Shown: piece after piece, positions 39,736-49,975 of the stretch
How positions within the stretch are numbered: the stretch's first letter is position 1
How the letters are laid out: each line of letters begins with the position of its first letter
Position numbers and translations under genes: made by a program
The notes under the pieces: generated by a model
Seen by the model: only the letters and a program-made list of their open reading frames with translations
Databases searched by the model: none
What the model was told of the DNA's origin: nothing
Source: Huiozyma naganishii CBS 8797
Lineage: Eukaryota > Ascomycota > Saccharomycetes > Saccharomycetales > Saccharomycetaceae
DNA: 64,000 nt
Direction of reading: 5' to 3'
NCBI RefSeq assembly: GCF_000348985.1
Contig: NC_035922.1
Location: 385,604 to 449,603 of the forward strand

Positions 39736-42006
39736 TTATTTCCCGCTTTGGTCTAGCACTCTCAACAACTCTTGTTTTTCGGCTCGTTCCAAAGTGAGTT
39801 TGCTGTTGATCTGTTCCATTTCTTGAGTCAGGCCATTATTTTCATTCTTAAGTTTTTCAATCTCACCCTTATATTTGTTTTCGTACGTCTGTTTCAACAG
39901 TTTTACCTTCTGTTCGTGCTTGGATGAGTATTGAACGTAAAGATCCTCTGACAGTTTTTTCAACTTTTTATTGAATTCAACTTCTCTGGACTCCGATCTA
40001 CGCTTCAATGCGGAAAATTGGGCTTTTAAACTAGCAATCATTTGTTTGCTTTCGTCTGAATCTTCATTTGGCGAAGTTTTGGAAGTTTCAGCTGTCATTA
40101 ATTCGATCCTTTTGACACTATCAGAAAGTTTCTTTTGTAGTTCTTCCTTTTCTTTCCTCATTTGATGCAATTCAGCTGAGTTGGGGGCATCGCCGGTTGA
40201 TGAATGTTCTTCATCTTTTACCCGAGCATTTAAGGTTTCTATTTCCAGGTTAAGTTCCCTCTCCTTTTCAATCTGATCCTCGTATTTCGATTTCCATGTT
40301 CCTATTTTTTCCTGTAGCAAATCAATTGTAGTCTCTAAGTGTCTTTGAGACTCCTTTAATGTCTCAATTTGATTGTTTAGTTCTGTGACTTCTGCGGTGC
40401 GAACACTGGCGTGATCATTTGCCTCTTCGTAAGTTTTTTTCAGAGATTGCACTTCTTTTGTTCTGTCCATCATTTCGTTAATTAACTTAGTATTATCCTC
40501 TTTCGCATCATTCAAGGCACGTGTAGTATCCAAAAGCTCGGATTCTTTTTCCTTGAGCGTGTCTTGTAGTTCAGATATCTCCGACTGGAACTGGTTTTCC
40601 GACTTTTTCACCTGTTCTTCCAAAGACATCTTCTCGTTGGTTAACACTGCTATTTGATCAATCAGGCTCTTTGAGTGGTTTCTTTCACTGTTTACCAGAT
40701 CTTTTATTTTGCCCTCTAAGCTTACTATTTCGTTGTCTTTACCAGATAATTGGTTCATAACATGCTTATTTTCCTTGAGCAGCTTCAACTTTTCCTCTTC
40801 CATGTTTTTCTTCTCCTGCTCTACAGTTGAAAGTTTGCTTTCCAACTCCTTGCTATGTTCACTCAGTTCCTCCAAAATGTTAGCGCTATCCTCTAAACTC
40901 TTCTGTAAAGATTCGATTTCCTTTTTCATGAAATCGGTAGTCGACTGTGATTTTTCGTATTCAGAGTATATCTGATCGTATTTTTCCTGTAGAAGCGTTT
41001 GATTGGAATCTAACATTGACAATTCCGTCTTTAGCTCCCCAATGGATGTCTTCAGTGATTCATTCTCATCCCTTAATTTTGTGGCCCCCTCAGCGTCAGT
41101 GCTTAGTTTATTTTTTTCTTTGACCAAGGAATCCACCTTTGATATAAGCTGCTTAACCTCCATCTTTAGTTTATCGTTGTGGAGAATAGTTGAGTTCATT
41201 TTTTGATTTAGATGGTACAGTTCGTCCGTTAATTGTTCATTTCTTTTACCAACCGTATCTATGCCCATGGTCGTGTCAGCGGTCATTTCAAAATCAATTG
41301 AATCGTAATGGGATATTGGTGTCAATTTTCCAGAGTCTTCGTGTTCTTTTCCATTTGCAAAATCATCTTTTTCCTCTTCCTCGTTCGTCTCTTCTCTCTT
41401 AATTTTGGGTGGAGGCGCGCTGCTTTCCGGGTCCAGCATTTCGATTATCTTTGGGGATTCAATGTTATTAGCTCCATTTTCACCATCACTCTGGTTCAAG
41501 CGCGGCGTCTTCTCCAGTTTTATTTTCTTGTCAGGAGAGGTCTTAAATTCCGCCGGTTCAGAAGAGTTAATTATCATTTTTGTAGGAGACCGTTTGGAAT
41601 ACAGCATATTCACGTTCGCCTGCTCCAAGTTATTATTAGTTCCCGAGAGGATGTTATCTGGTGAAGAAGAGTTACTATTACCGTGTTCGTTTACAACAAC
41701 GGTATTTCTTCCGACTTCTATAGGGCGATCAGAGTCATTGAACACAAGATGCTCTTGGACACCCGCGCTACTTGCAAACTCACGGTCACGAGATGAGTAA
41801 CTTCTTTTCTTGCTAGACAAACCATGTGGGTGAGTTCTTAAATGCGAGGGAATATCTTCGGTGCCATCACCTAAGGAAATGTTGTTGGAATGTGTATCCA
41901 AAGTCTGCTCCTCTAAGATCGGAGGGGAATTCACCAGAGAAAGCATATGCCCCTCCTGAGCGGGCATCTGTTTTATGGGTGTAGTAGGAAACTCTCCACC
42001 TTCCAT
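39736..42006 (-). CDS. SLK19: Kinetochore and spindle-midzone coiled-coil protein Slk19
   Basis: A 756-residue protein with a disordered, Ser/Asn-rich N-terminal 250 residues and an almost continuous coiled coil from about 255 to the C-terminus. Slk19 is a FEAR-network and spindle-midzone protein that is cleaved by separase in S. cerevisiae. I identify it from position (between LIP5 and the PEX25/27 gene, as YOR195W), length near the S. cerevisiae 821, and overall architecture. Coiled-coil sequence alone would not be decisive. Confidence 0.82.
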   Translation of the reverse strand: MEGGEFPTTPIKQMPAQEGHMLSLVNSPPILEEQTLDTHSNNISLGDGTEDIPSHLRTHPHGLSSKKRSYSSRDREFASSAGVQEHLVFNDSDRPIEVGRNTVVVNEHGNSNSSSPDNILSGTNNNLEQANVNMLYSKRSPTKMIINSSEPAEFKTSPDKKIKLEKTPRLNQSDGENGANNIESPKIIEMLDPESSAPPPKIKREETNEEEEKDDFANGKEHEDSGKLTPISHYDSIDFEMTADTTMGIDTVGKRNEQLTDELYHLNQKMNSTILHNDKLKMEVKQLISKVDSLVKEKNKLSTDAEGATKLRDENESLKTSIGELKTELSMLDSNQTLLQEKYDQIYSEYEKSQSTTDFMKKEIESLQKSLEDSANILEELSEHSKELESKLSTVEQEKKNMEEEKLKLLKENKHVMNQLSGKDNEIVSLEGKIKDLVNSERNHSKSLIDQIAVLTNEKMSLEEQVKKSENQFQSEISELQDTLKEKESELLDTTRALNDAKEDNTKLINEMMDRTKEVQSLKKTYEEANDHASVRTAEVTELNNQIETLKESQRHLETTIDLLQEKIGTWKSKYEDQIEKERELNLEIETLNARVKDEEHSSTGDAPNSAELHQMRKEKEELQKKLSDSVKRIELMTAETSKTSPNEDSDESKQMIASLKAQFSALKRRSESREVEFNKKLKKLSEDLYVQYSSKHEQKVKLLKQTYENKYKGEIEKLKNENNGLTQEMEQINSKLTLERAEKQELLRVLDQSGK

Positions 42007-42285
42007 GTTGCAGTGTATGTGGAATACGGTACAGAGATGCGCTGCTGGTTTTCTCCTGGTAATACAAACCTAATCCTAAATGTAAGGAACTTGTTTGTTT
42101 ATATTTCGAATTGAATCTTTTCGCGATTTTTATTTGAAAGAAAAATAACGAAGTCGCGTCTGCGATTTTGAGATACTTCACGCGTTTGACTGAATGAATG
42201 AATGTTCTGTTTATGTATTAATAATGTCTGTCTGGTCGTTAAATGAGATTTACATGACGTCTTTTTGATCTGTGACAAGTATATG

Positions 42286-43500
42286 TTATGTTAATTGTTC
42301 TTCAATTAATTGCTTTTCCGCCTGGATCCACAGTTTGATAAACCCTGAGATCCCGGAAAACAAAGACAGTATGCTGTACGTTCCTGAAGAAATGTTTAGA
42401 TTGAATAAATCGGTACTGTTTGCCGCACAATCAAACATCAATCTTATCAAATCAAGTTGTGTAGTCTGCTTCTCCTCCTTCAATATTAGTAGCCGGTCCC
42501 TCAAAATCTGTAGCTCTTCATTTTTATTGCTCTCCCGGTGTTTTTCAGAGGGCTGGCCTGGTATGAAGTCCGACTCATTGTAATGCGGGTTGGATGTACC
42601 AGGTCTGCTCAGTATCTCCATTTCAATATTTGTCTCCAGTTCTCTCCTCTTGATACCGTTCCATTTGGAAATCGTATCTTTCAAGTTCACCACTATGTCG
42701 AACTGCCATGCGTAAACTTCGTGCCTCATTAATGTGGTGGCGAGTGTGAGGCTGGACCAGACTTTAAATTTATGAAGCAGCATCATTTCATCGCAGAACG
42801 TAAAATATAAATCGTTCAATTCACGTACAGATTTCTCATTAGGATACGATACGGCAAAACTGAGAACAGTACTAAACGTATCGAGATTTTTCGCCTTCTC
42901 CACTTTCCATTTTTGCTTGCACTTCTCTATTAGATCTAATAGAAGAAATGGACTACTTCCAAACCGTAGAATATATCGGTACGTGCTCAGTTGGGAGCTG
43001 ATAAAGGATAATTTTGCCACTAGTTTTTTCGACATGTAAGTCATGAGTAACCTCGGTTGTCGCAAAAATCGGCTTAATGTTTTGTTGGCAAATATCCTGT
43101 CCAATAGTTTATTTGATTGCGTCAGCTTAGTCAATCCAAAATTCAGGAGATCAAAGACGTATTTCAGTATTTTGGCAACCTTATCCTTCCCATTCAAAGA
43201 GTTTACTATGACTTTAAGAATGTTGATCCTTTTCACATATACACGCTCAGGGTGAGCACGGCGCAACTTTTCCTTCAAAGCATCCTCTGTCCCTTTAGCT
43301 TGTACTGTTTCATTGTTACCAGGATATGCATGATCCTTTGTTGTATCTTCCTTCTGATAAAACGATTTGAATTCATCCGTCAGAGCTGGGAATGCATTAA
43401 CTGTAGTATCTCTCGATGGGGTAAAGGAGAAATAGGCGTTATCGTGTTCAATCTCTGGCTCCAAATATAACCCGTGGTCTGTTCCATCGTATGGATTCAT
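42286..43500 (-). CDS. PEX25: Peroxisomal membrane elongation protein Pex25/Pex27
   Basis: A 404-residue Pex11-family protein controlling peroxisome size and number. The segment FISSQLSTYRYILRFGSSPFLL is nearly the Pex25 sequence FISQQLSTFRYILRFGGTPF, and the C-terminal block DLIRLMFDCAANSTDLFNL..GTYSILSLFSGISGFIKLW matches Pex25. S. cerevisiae has two copies, PEX25 (YPL112C) and PEX27 (YOR193W), at the two duplicated positions. Sequence is closer to Pex25 from memory; one copy may do both jobs here. Confidence 0.85.
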   Translation of the reverse strand: MNPYDGTDHGLYLEPEIEHDNAYFSFTPSRDTTVNAFPALTDEFKSFYQKEDTTKDHAYPGNNETVQAKGTEDALKEKLRRAHPERVYVKRINILKVIVNSLNGKDKVAKILKYVFDLLNFGLTKLTQSNKLLDRIFANKTLSRFLRQPRLLMTYMSKKLVAKLSFISSQLSTYRYILRFGSSPFLLLDLIEKCKQKWKVEKAKNLDTFSTVLSFAVSYPNEKSVRELNDLYFTFCDEMMLLHKFKVWSSLTLATTLMRHEVYAWQFDIVVNLKDTISKWNGIKRRELETNIEMEILSRPGTSNPHYNESDFIPGQPSEKHRESNKNEELQILRDRLLILKEEKQTTQLDLIRLMFDCAANSTDLFNLNISSGTYSILSLFSGISGFIKLWIQAEKQLIEEQLT

Positions 43501-43799
43501 GCTACCTTAGCAAGAACTGTCTTAGGAGACCGGGCGTAGACTGTCATCATCAAAAACTCTCAATGGGTTCCTCGATACCCTCTTTTCTTCGATTAAATTA
43601 GAAAAGAAATTAAACAATAAGCGATCATCGAGAAGCGAACAAACAACCCTTTTGGAGTTCTGATAATAGAAGATGTTGAACGTCTTAGACCAACAGGTAC
43701 TGGAGCTTGTTCAGTCATGGCGTTTGTTCTGGTCTTGCTGGTTGTCCCGGGATTGGCTGTAGTATCCCCGCCGTACATAGTGACCTCCGGGCCACTCAC

Positions 43800-43819
43800 N
43801 NNNNNNNNNNNNNNNNNNN
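43800..43819. other. Assembly gap (20 N)
   Basis: A run of N between PEX25/27 and SSE1. The sequence just left of it is locally GC-rich, unlike the flanks, so the gap size and content are unknown. Confidence 0.95.
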
Positions 43820-44893
43820 AATAAGCCCTCTTCCACAAGGCAACCCTTAGCGACAACCAATAGTTACTATGCAACATGCAACACGCAATGTGCAACATGC
43901 ACTAATCAATATTCGCGCAATATACATATAACGAACGGACAGACCAAAGCTAATGAGATATGCCCCGGCTTTATTAATTATTGGATAAAGATCACTTATT
44001 CTAACTATTGGGATCTTTGTCTCACTTCCTTTATACATTTTCTTGTACATATTCCTTATAAAGAGAGAACGAGAACAGACAATTGTGTAAAAGCTACAGT
44101 AGGTTGTGTGTGAATAATGAACAAAGTTCTTGAAGTTTCTCAAAAATCTGTTAGTTGTTCCTCTTTGCCAAGACATACTTGTGTATCAGATAAATTATTT
44201 TATAACCCTTGTATAAACGGTTTCTTGCCCTTACAGATGTAACGAAAGAATATATATAAAATCAGTAGATTAGAAAAAATCTGTGATAAGAATTACTTCG
44301 AGACAACGGTCTATATCGTGGCTATTTATATGATTTTTTCTTGGAGAAATATCACACAAGTTCACGATGCGTTATAGTTTCGTCATTTGTTTATTGGAGA
44401 CAAATTTTAATACTATTTCGTCTTATTTTGTCTCCACAAGTCGCATTCCACAGAATCCTACGTACTGTCGTGTGGAGAATTCTGTTGTGTCGTAAACACC
44501 AATCGTAGCATTTAATCCACTCAACAAAAATGTCGTAAAGATATAGAAACTTATGCATCAATACGGGGTGCGATTTCGTATCTCTATTTTCAACAAATAA
44601 AATGCGTAAGGACTGTCTGCTAGTCTTATTTTCGCTGTATTTGTAGTTCTGCAAATTATATAAGTTGTACTTGCTCGGCCAAGTTTCATTAATTCTTGGG
44701 CTCAGGATTCAAAGGCGGTCTTGAAAATGTCGGTACAGAAAACTGGAAGCCTATATACGTTCCGAATAACGGGCCATCTGCATGTCCCTAGCATTGTCCT
44801 CGCCTGTCGGGATTATATACTTCGCGGTTATGTCTTTGAAAGAGTCACCGGTCATGAGTCCATTTCTAATATGAGTTCCACGATTGACCACTG

Positions 44894-44921
44894 TTAAACT
44901 CTTAAATACCTAAGAGTTTAA
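44894..44921. repeat. Perfect inverted repeat, 11-bp arms
   Basis: TTAAACTCTTA, a six-base loop AATACC, then TAAGAGTTTAA. The arms match perfectly. It lies in the middle of the gene-free spacer, about 550 bp downstream of SSE1. Confidence 0.85.
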
Positions 44922-45473
44922 GGACAACATAAATTTTATCCGGTGATATCTTACATTTGTTAAAAGCCTGATTGTAAAATTAGCCTAACCCAGCAAGAAA
45001 GCCTTCCTAGACAACATAGACAAATAGCGGTCAGCATAAGTTAGGACATATACAAGGTTCACAATCAAAACGTTAAAAAAACACAGTGAACCATACAAGC
45101 AGGAGTTTTCTATGAAGTATGGAAAGTGTATAAAAAAGAAAGACTATTTTTTTAGTCAAAATCTAGTATATAATTCCTAAGTTCTTTCATGTAGAGTATA
45201 TGGAAAGAGAGTAAACAGATTAGTTAGTGCAATCGAAAACAAGTACTTTTTACAATACTATGCTTTGATGCTAGCACTAGAGATCTCAGGTACTACTTAA
45301 TTCACTCCCCCCAGATCCTTCCTACAAGAAGCTTGTTACCTCTGATTGATGATTGTGTGATTGAAGCATAGAGAAAAAATGTTTATCATTAAATAATGTA
45401 CGACGATAGTTTATTATACCTTTAAGTTTAATATATATGTATTTTTGGGTTGTGGTTGTGTTCAGTTGACCGC

Positions 45474-47546
45474 TTAGTCTAGGTCGACGTCACCTTCGGC
45501 ATCCTTCTTGGTGTTGGCTTCGGCCTTTCTCTGTTCAGCAAGTTTGGCAGACAAGTCAGCCATCTGGGAGGCCTCGTTCTTCGATCTCAAAGCCTGTCTC
45601 TTCTCCTCCTCCTTGGCCTGGTATCTACCCTTAACAAGGTTACCCAAGGCAGCCAACTCTTCGTACTTGGCGATGTACTTGGCCTTGATGGAGTCGAAAC
45701 CGTCATCGTATAGCCACTCTTCGGTCTTGGCCAACATGTCTTTCAACTTGGTTTTTTCCGCATCGGAAGCAAAGTCAGCGTACTCCTCGTCCAGCTTACC
45801 ACGAAGCGTGTAGATGTACTCTTCCAAAGCGTTCTTACGGTCTTCAGTCTCAGCAACAAGCTTGTCCTGGGCGGTCATCTCGTTTTCCTTCTCGATCAAA
45901 ACGTTCAAGTCCTTATCGCTTAGGGCGAAAGTGTGAGCAGTGATCTCCAAGGAGTCCTTCTTGACGGTCTTGGTGACCTCCTTGTACTCTGGCTCTGCGT
46001 CCTCTGCGGCGTCCTCAGGCAATGGAATTTCCTCCTTGACGACTATGTCTTCCAAAGTGTACGCATCTTCGATGGTGTGTAGACCTGATGGGTCACATCT
46101 CAACTTCAATTTGACTGGGACGGACTCTTGACCTTCAGGCAATTGAACACCAGTAATCTTCCATTCAGCGATAGTTTCCTTGGTGCCCTCTGGCAGCTCA
46201 GTAAGGTTGGTGTACTTAGCCGACATGGCAAAGTCGCCTGTTCTGTATAGGGTGATCATCTTGGTGGATGGGTAGCCGGAGTTAGCTGGGAAGACCTCCA
46301 AGTGGTCCTCGTCCTCGGCTTGCTTGTCCCAGAAGTAGGAGACGGAGTATGGGTGGATGTCTTCGAACTTGAATGGTCTGACTCTCAAAGTTGGGGAGTG
46401 GATGGCACAGATGAAGGCGGCACCCTTGGCAATGGCCTCGTCCTGGTTCAAAGTGGTGGACAATGGCTTCCCGAATGCGTCAGAAATGGACTGCTTCAAA
46501 GTTGGGATACGAGTGGTACCACCAATTATTTCGATGAAGTCCACATCGTCGACGGATAACTTGGCCTGGGCCAACGCCTTGGTGACTGGTTCAGTGACAC
46601 GCTCCAACAGTGGCTTGACCAATTCCTCCAATTCTTCACGGGTCATCTGCGAGGAGCAGTCGACGTCGTTCATGACGGATTCGATGGAGATTGGCGCGGC
46701 GGTGTTGGCGGACAACACTTTCTTCAATTTTTCAGCGGCAAGCAAAACTCTGTTGTACGCCTTGGCGTTCTCTCTGATGTCGATCTTGTACTTGCTCTTG
46801 AACTCGTCTGCGAAATGTTCGGTGATGGCACGGTCAAAGTCTCTACCACCGAAATGCTTGTCGTAAGCGGTGCCCAGCACCTTCAACTCACCCTTCTTGA
46901 AGGACATGATCGAGCAAGTGTACGTGGAGTGACCAATGTCGACGAAAGCGACAATTCTTGGCTTCTCCTCGCCCTCTGGCAAGTCAGTCTTGAAAATACC
47001 GTAGGAGACACCTGCGGCAGTAACGTCGTTAACGATTCTGACTGGGTTCAAACCGGCGATTCTGGACGCATCGGCAATCGTGTAACGTTGTTCCTCGGTG
47101 TACCACACTGGGACGGCAACACAGACATCGGTGACGGTAGACTTGGTCTCCTCAATGACGGTGTGCTTGACCTTGTCGATGTACATGGCAGCAAGCTGCG
47201 TGGCAGAAAAAGTCTGCTGTTCACCAGCCAACTTCACTTGGGCACCAACTTTCCCGTCATCCAACTTCACAAGCTTTGATGAGATGTACTTGGCCTCAGT
47301 GGGGAAATCTTTGTCGTCAAAATCCAGACCAACAATTCTCTTCAAGTTGTCAACAGTGTTCTTGATGTTGGAAGTTTGCTTACTCTTACCGGTTTCACCC
47401 AAAAATCTGTTCTTTTGGCCAAACCCAACGACAGAGGGAGTCGAACGGTTGGAAACCTCGTTGACCACAATGTCAATACCTCTGTTCTTGGCAACGGCCA
47501 AGACAGAGTTGTTGTTACCTAGATCTAAACCAAATGGAGTACTCAT
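45474..47546 (-). CDS. SSE1: Hsp110 nucleotide-exchange chaperone Sse1/Sse2
   Basis: A 690-residue Hsp110 protein, the cytosolic nucleotide-exchange factor for Ssa and Ssb Hsp70s and a holdase. The actin-like ATPase domain opens [44 protein letters not shown] substrate-domain insertion with long acidic loop follows ([19 protein letters not shown]), then a helical lid and the C-terminus ending AEGDVDLD. Codon use is strongly biased, as expected for an abundant protein. Sse1 and Sse2 are duplicate copies; strand and order match both YPL106C and YBR169C, and high codon bias favours the SSE1 role. A heat-shock element lies upstream. Confidence 0.95.
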   Translation of the reverse strand: MSTPFGLDLGNNNSVLAVAKNRGIDIVVNEVSNRSTPSVVGFGQKNRFLGETGKSKQTSNIKNTVDNLKRIVGLDFDDKDFPTEAKYISSKLVKLDDGKVGAQVKLAGEQQTFSATQLAAMYIDKVKHTVIEETKSTVTDVCVAVPVWYTEEQRYTIADASRIAGLNPVRIVNDVTAAGVSYGIFKTDLPEGEEKPRIVAFVDIGHSTYTCSIMSFKKGELKVLGTAYDKHFGGRDFDRAITEHFADEFKSKYKIDIRENAKAYNRVLLAAEKLKKVLSANTAAPISIESVMNDVDCSSQMTREELEELVKPLLERVTEPVTKALAQAKLSVDDVDFIEIIGGTTRIPTLKQSISDAFGKPLSTTLNQDEAIAKGAAFICAIHSPTLRVRPFKFEDIHPYSVSYFWDKQAEDEDHLEVFPANSGYPSTKMITLYRTGDFAMSAKYTNLTELPEGTKETIAEWKITGVQLPEGQESVPVKLKLRCDPSGLHTIEDAYTLEDIVVKEEIPLPEDAAEDAEPEYKEVTKTVKKDSLEITAHTFALSDKDLNVLIEKENEMTAQDKLVAETEDRKNALEEYIYTLRGKLDEEYADFASDAEKTKLKDMLAKTEEWLYDDGFDSIKAKYIAKYEELAALGNLVKGRYQAKEEEKRQALRSKNEASQMADLSAKLAEQRKAEANTKKDAEGDVDLD

Positions 47547-47923
47547 TGTATCTTAGGACGTGTGTCTGTGTGTGTGTATCCTATTTCAATAGAAATAACC
47601 CAAATCTTAATGGAAAAAAAAGAGAGTGGAATCTAACCGAGGCGATGCGTAATATTTATATACTATTCAACAACGTCACGAAAATAACGAATGGGAAAAC
47701 AATTGCCGTACCTCCACAAACTCTAACACCTCAGTATAACTTCGCCCACTTCCACTAACGTTCTTATACCAAAAGGAAAACGAGAAGAACAAAAAAGAAC
47801 AAAAAAAAAATTTTCACCGCCGTCGAAAGTGACGCATTTCTCGAGCAAAAACCAAAACCCACACTTTATTTCCCCTTGCGGTAATTTGACAGGCACGCGC
47901 ACCGATATGAGCACTCTGCTCTG

Positions 47924-47936
47924 GAAGCTTCTAGAA
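47924..47936 (-). promoter_or_regulatory. Three-unit heat-shock element upstream of SSE1
   Basis: GAAGCTTCTAGAA is a perfect GAAnnTTCnnGAA array, the Hsf1 site. It lies 378 bp upstream of the SSE1 start and overlaps the stop codon of NPL4. Hsf1 control of SSE1 is known in S. cerevisiae. Confidence 0.5.
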
Positions 47937-49760
47937 GGACGATTCCTCGAGGATCATCGCGAGGGTCTGCCAACCGGGGGACGACAGGAGCTCGAAGAGA
48001 TGCTGTTGCTGTTGCTCAGTGCCCTGGTCGTGTTCAGGACTGGCCCCCGAGGCCGCCGCCTGGATGAGAAGCGACCACTCTTCATGGGAGAGGATCTGTA
48101 GCGAGTGGATGTAGAGAAGCACGTGGAAGTTGGACAGTTTCTTGCGCAGCAAGTTGTAGTCCCCCGCGGTTGTAGCCGCCTCGAGGTACTTCTTGAGTTC
48201 TTGGTAGTCCTGCGAGTGGCCCATGATCTGTCTGTTTGCCCAGGGGAAGCCCATTGTCGTGGCGAATTTGCCCGCGGTTGCTCCAGCGGCAGCAGCAGCG
48301 GCGGAGTCCTTGGGGAACCCGTGCGTTAGCGAGACAATTAGGTAGTCCACGGGGAACGCCGGCTTGGCGTTTTCCTTGACCGTGAGTCCGTACTCGTTCT
48401 TCTTCATGTAGAAAAGCTCCGGCACGTACCGTTCGTCCGTCGTCTCGTTGATGTACGCCATCGATGGGTGCGTCGAGCCGCTGATCATCTGTGCGTCGAC
48501 AAGTGCCTCCGCGTCAATGGACACCTGGTAGCTTGCGATATCGATCTCGCCCTCGAGGTTCCCCGATACGACGCACGTCACAAATTTGGACGAGAACGTG
48601 CCCCGCTCGCTGAACTTGCATGCGTTGGCGTGCGCCATCTGGTGCCGTGCGGCCATAATCGTTTCAAAGGAGGTCAAGAAGTACGAGTCCTTGTGCCGCT
48701 TGCAGAACACGGACCCGTCCCCTTGTCCAGCATCCGTGAGGTCTGTGAATATGAACCCGACGCGGAATAGACCCATCTGAAATGCGAGCGCGTCCACGGC
48801 GTCCATCTCTTTGGTAACTTGGTCCATGTCCATCGTGAGCCCATCTTGCTCGTCGTGTTGTGGCGGCTCGTAGATCGCCTCCACGACGGCTTTAATCCCC
48901 AAGGGCGTCGAGTCGTACCTGCTGTACGTCCCGTACATGTATGCGAACCGCTGCATCCCAGTGGACCGCCAGGACTCGATGAACTGGTTGACGAGCTCGC
49001 TGTTCTGGAACTCGACGTGGTCGACCATCCGAAACTCCTGCGTTTGCAATGTGATCGCTGACGGCTGGCACTTAGAGCAAATCCCACGGGGCCATGGTTC
49101 GTGCCCATTCTTACAGTTCTTGTCTATCTTGAAATCCGGTTGGGACAGTGGCGCCACGTACGACCCACCCGTGCCCTTGTTCGTGTTCTCGTTCAGTTTC
49201 TTCAAATACGAATGGAACGAGATGTGTTTGATGCTGTGCTCCTCATGGTACCCGCGATCCCAAGGCGGCAACGGCGAGCAGTACTCGCACATACCCCTTT
49301 CCCCGTGCTTGCACAGCCCGGACCGCGACCGAATAATAAGACCGTCCTCACGCTCAAGTGACTCATCCACGGGAAGTTCCACAACCCGCTGTGGGACCTT
49401 ACCACCACCACCACTACCGCCCATTATCTTCACGGACCCAGTGGCGGGTTGTTGCCCCGGTGCAGACCCGCCGAGGTTCAACCCCTGCATCGACTCTGCC
49501 GCCGAACCTCCAGCACCGGCAGTCTCGTAGTTCACGTACACGATGTCCCCCTGCTGCAGCCCCATATCCCGGACACTCTTCCCCACGAGGGTCTCAAGGG
49601 GCTCCCCGCGCCCACTGGCCTCCCTCCCTACACAAACCGTCTTCAAGTCCACGGGCCCAGACACGTTCGCCATCCACCGCTCGACCACCAACTGGAACGG
49701 CTCCCCTTCCTCGCAGCGAACCCGCTGCATTCCATCCTTCGACCTAAACCTTACCAACAT
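47931..49760 (-). CDS. NPL4: Cdc48 ubiquitin adaptor Npl4
   Basis: A 609-residue protein that with Ufd1 recruits polyubiquitinated substrates to Cdc48 for ER-associated and nuclear degradation. A ubiquitin-like N-terminus (MLVRFRSKDGMQRVRC) is followed by zinc fingers CKHGERGMCEYCSPLPPWD and CKNGHEPWPRGICSKCQPS. The MPN domain contains GYMYG-type RFAYMYGTYSRYDSTPLGIKAVVEAIYEPPQHDEQDGLTM, and the C-terminal domain ends GWQTLAMILEESSF. The frame is clean and GC-rich. Order with SSE1 and SEC66 matches YBR169C-YBR170C-YBR171W. Confidence 0.96.
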   Translation of the reverse strand: MLVRFRSKDGMQRVRCEEGEPFQLVVERWMANVSGPVDLKTVCVGREASGRGEPLETLVGKSVRDMGLQQGDIVYVNYETAGAGGSAAESMQGLNLGGSAPGQQPATGSVKIMGGSGGGGKVPQRVVELPVDESLEREDGLIIRSRSGLCKHGERGMCEYCSPLPPWDRGYHEEHSIKHISFHSYLKKLNENTNKGTGGSYVAPLSQPDFKIDKNCKNGHEPWPRGICSKCQPSAITLQTQEFRMVDHVEFQNSELVNQFIESWRSTGMQRFAYMYGTYSRYDSTPLGIKAVVEAIYEPPQHDEQDGLTMDMDQVTKEMDAVDALAFQMGLFRVGFIFTDLTDAGQGDGSVFCKRHKDSYFLTSFETIMAARHQMAHANACKFSERGTFSSKFVTCVVSGNLEGEIDIASYQVSIDAEALVDAQMISGSTHPSMAYINETTDERYVPELFYMKKNEYGLTVKENAKPAFPVDYLIVSLTHGFPKDSAAAAAAGATAGKFATTMGFPWANRQIMGHSQDYQELKKYLEAATTAGDYNLLRKKLSNFHVLLYIHSLQILSHEEWSLLIQAAASGASPEHDQGTEQQQQHLFELLSSPGWQTLAMILEESSF

Positions 49761-49975
49761 GACAATTGCGTTGTACCGGACGAATAACTTGCTGCTTTGG
49801 CGTGTGGCAACGGTACTTGCCCTTCAACATCGTTACAACTTTAACTTTCCAATTCGTCATCGCAAAATTGAAAAATTTAAACGGTTTAAGTATTTTGATG
49901 GAACACTTCACTGAGGGAACGTTCGTTTGATGGATTGGTTTGTTCCACTGGAGGGAACGTCGAAGGCCAAGGTCA

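Larger units (their letters stand above)
43501..45473. other. Two-kilobase gene-free spacer with an assembly gap
   Basis: No open frame here looks like a gene. The region is AT-rich except for a short GC-rich piece left of the N run. It holds a motif-rich patch at 43860-43905 (repeated TGCAACATGCA-like units) and an inverted repeat at 44894-44921. In S. cerevisiae CAR1, GDE1, YPL109C, YPL108W and YPL107W lie between PEX25 and SSE1, so the spacer marks the place where several ancestral genes were lost from this track. Confidence 0.7.

Noticed and set aside
43847..44654. Two open frames of 87-109 codons on the minus strand in the spacer
   Set aside because: No resemblance to the lost neighbours or any family, poor composition, and length expected by chance in 2 kb.
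44740..44775. TTCCGAA resembling the core of a point-centromere CDEIII
   Set aside because: No CDEI box and no AT-rich 80-bp element next to it; the homologous S. cerevisiae region is far from a centromere.
43501..45473. Synteny break or scaffolding join between the chromosome XV-like and chromosome II-like halves
   Set aside because: Both halves are contiguous in the chromosome XVI order of S. cerevisiae (PEX25 to SSE1), so the join is ancestral, although the N gap cannot be inspected.
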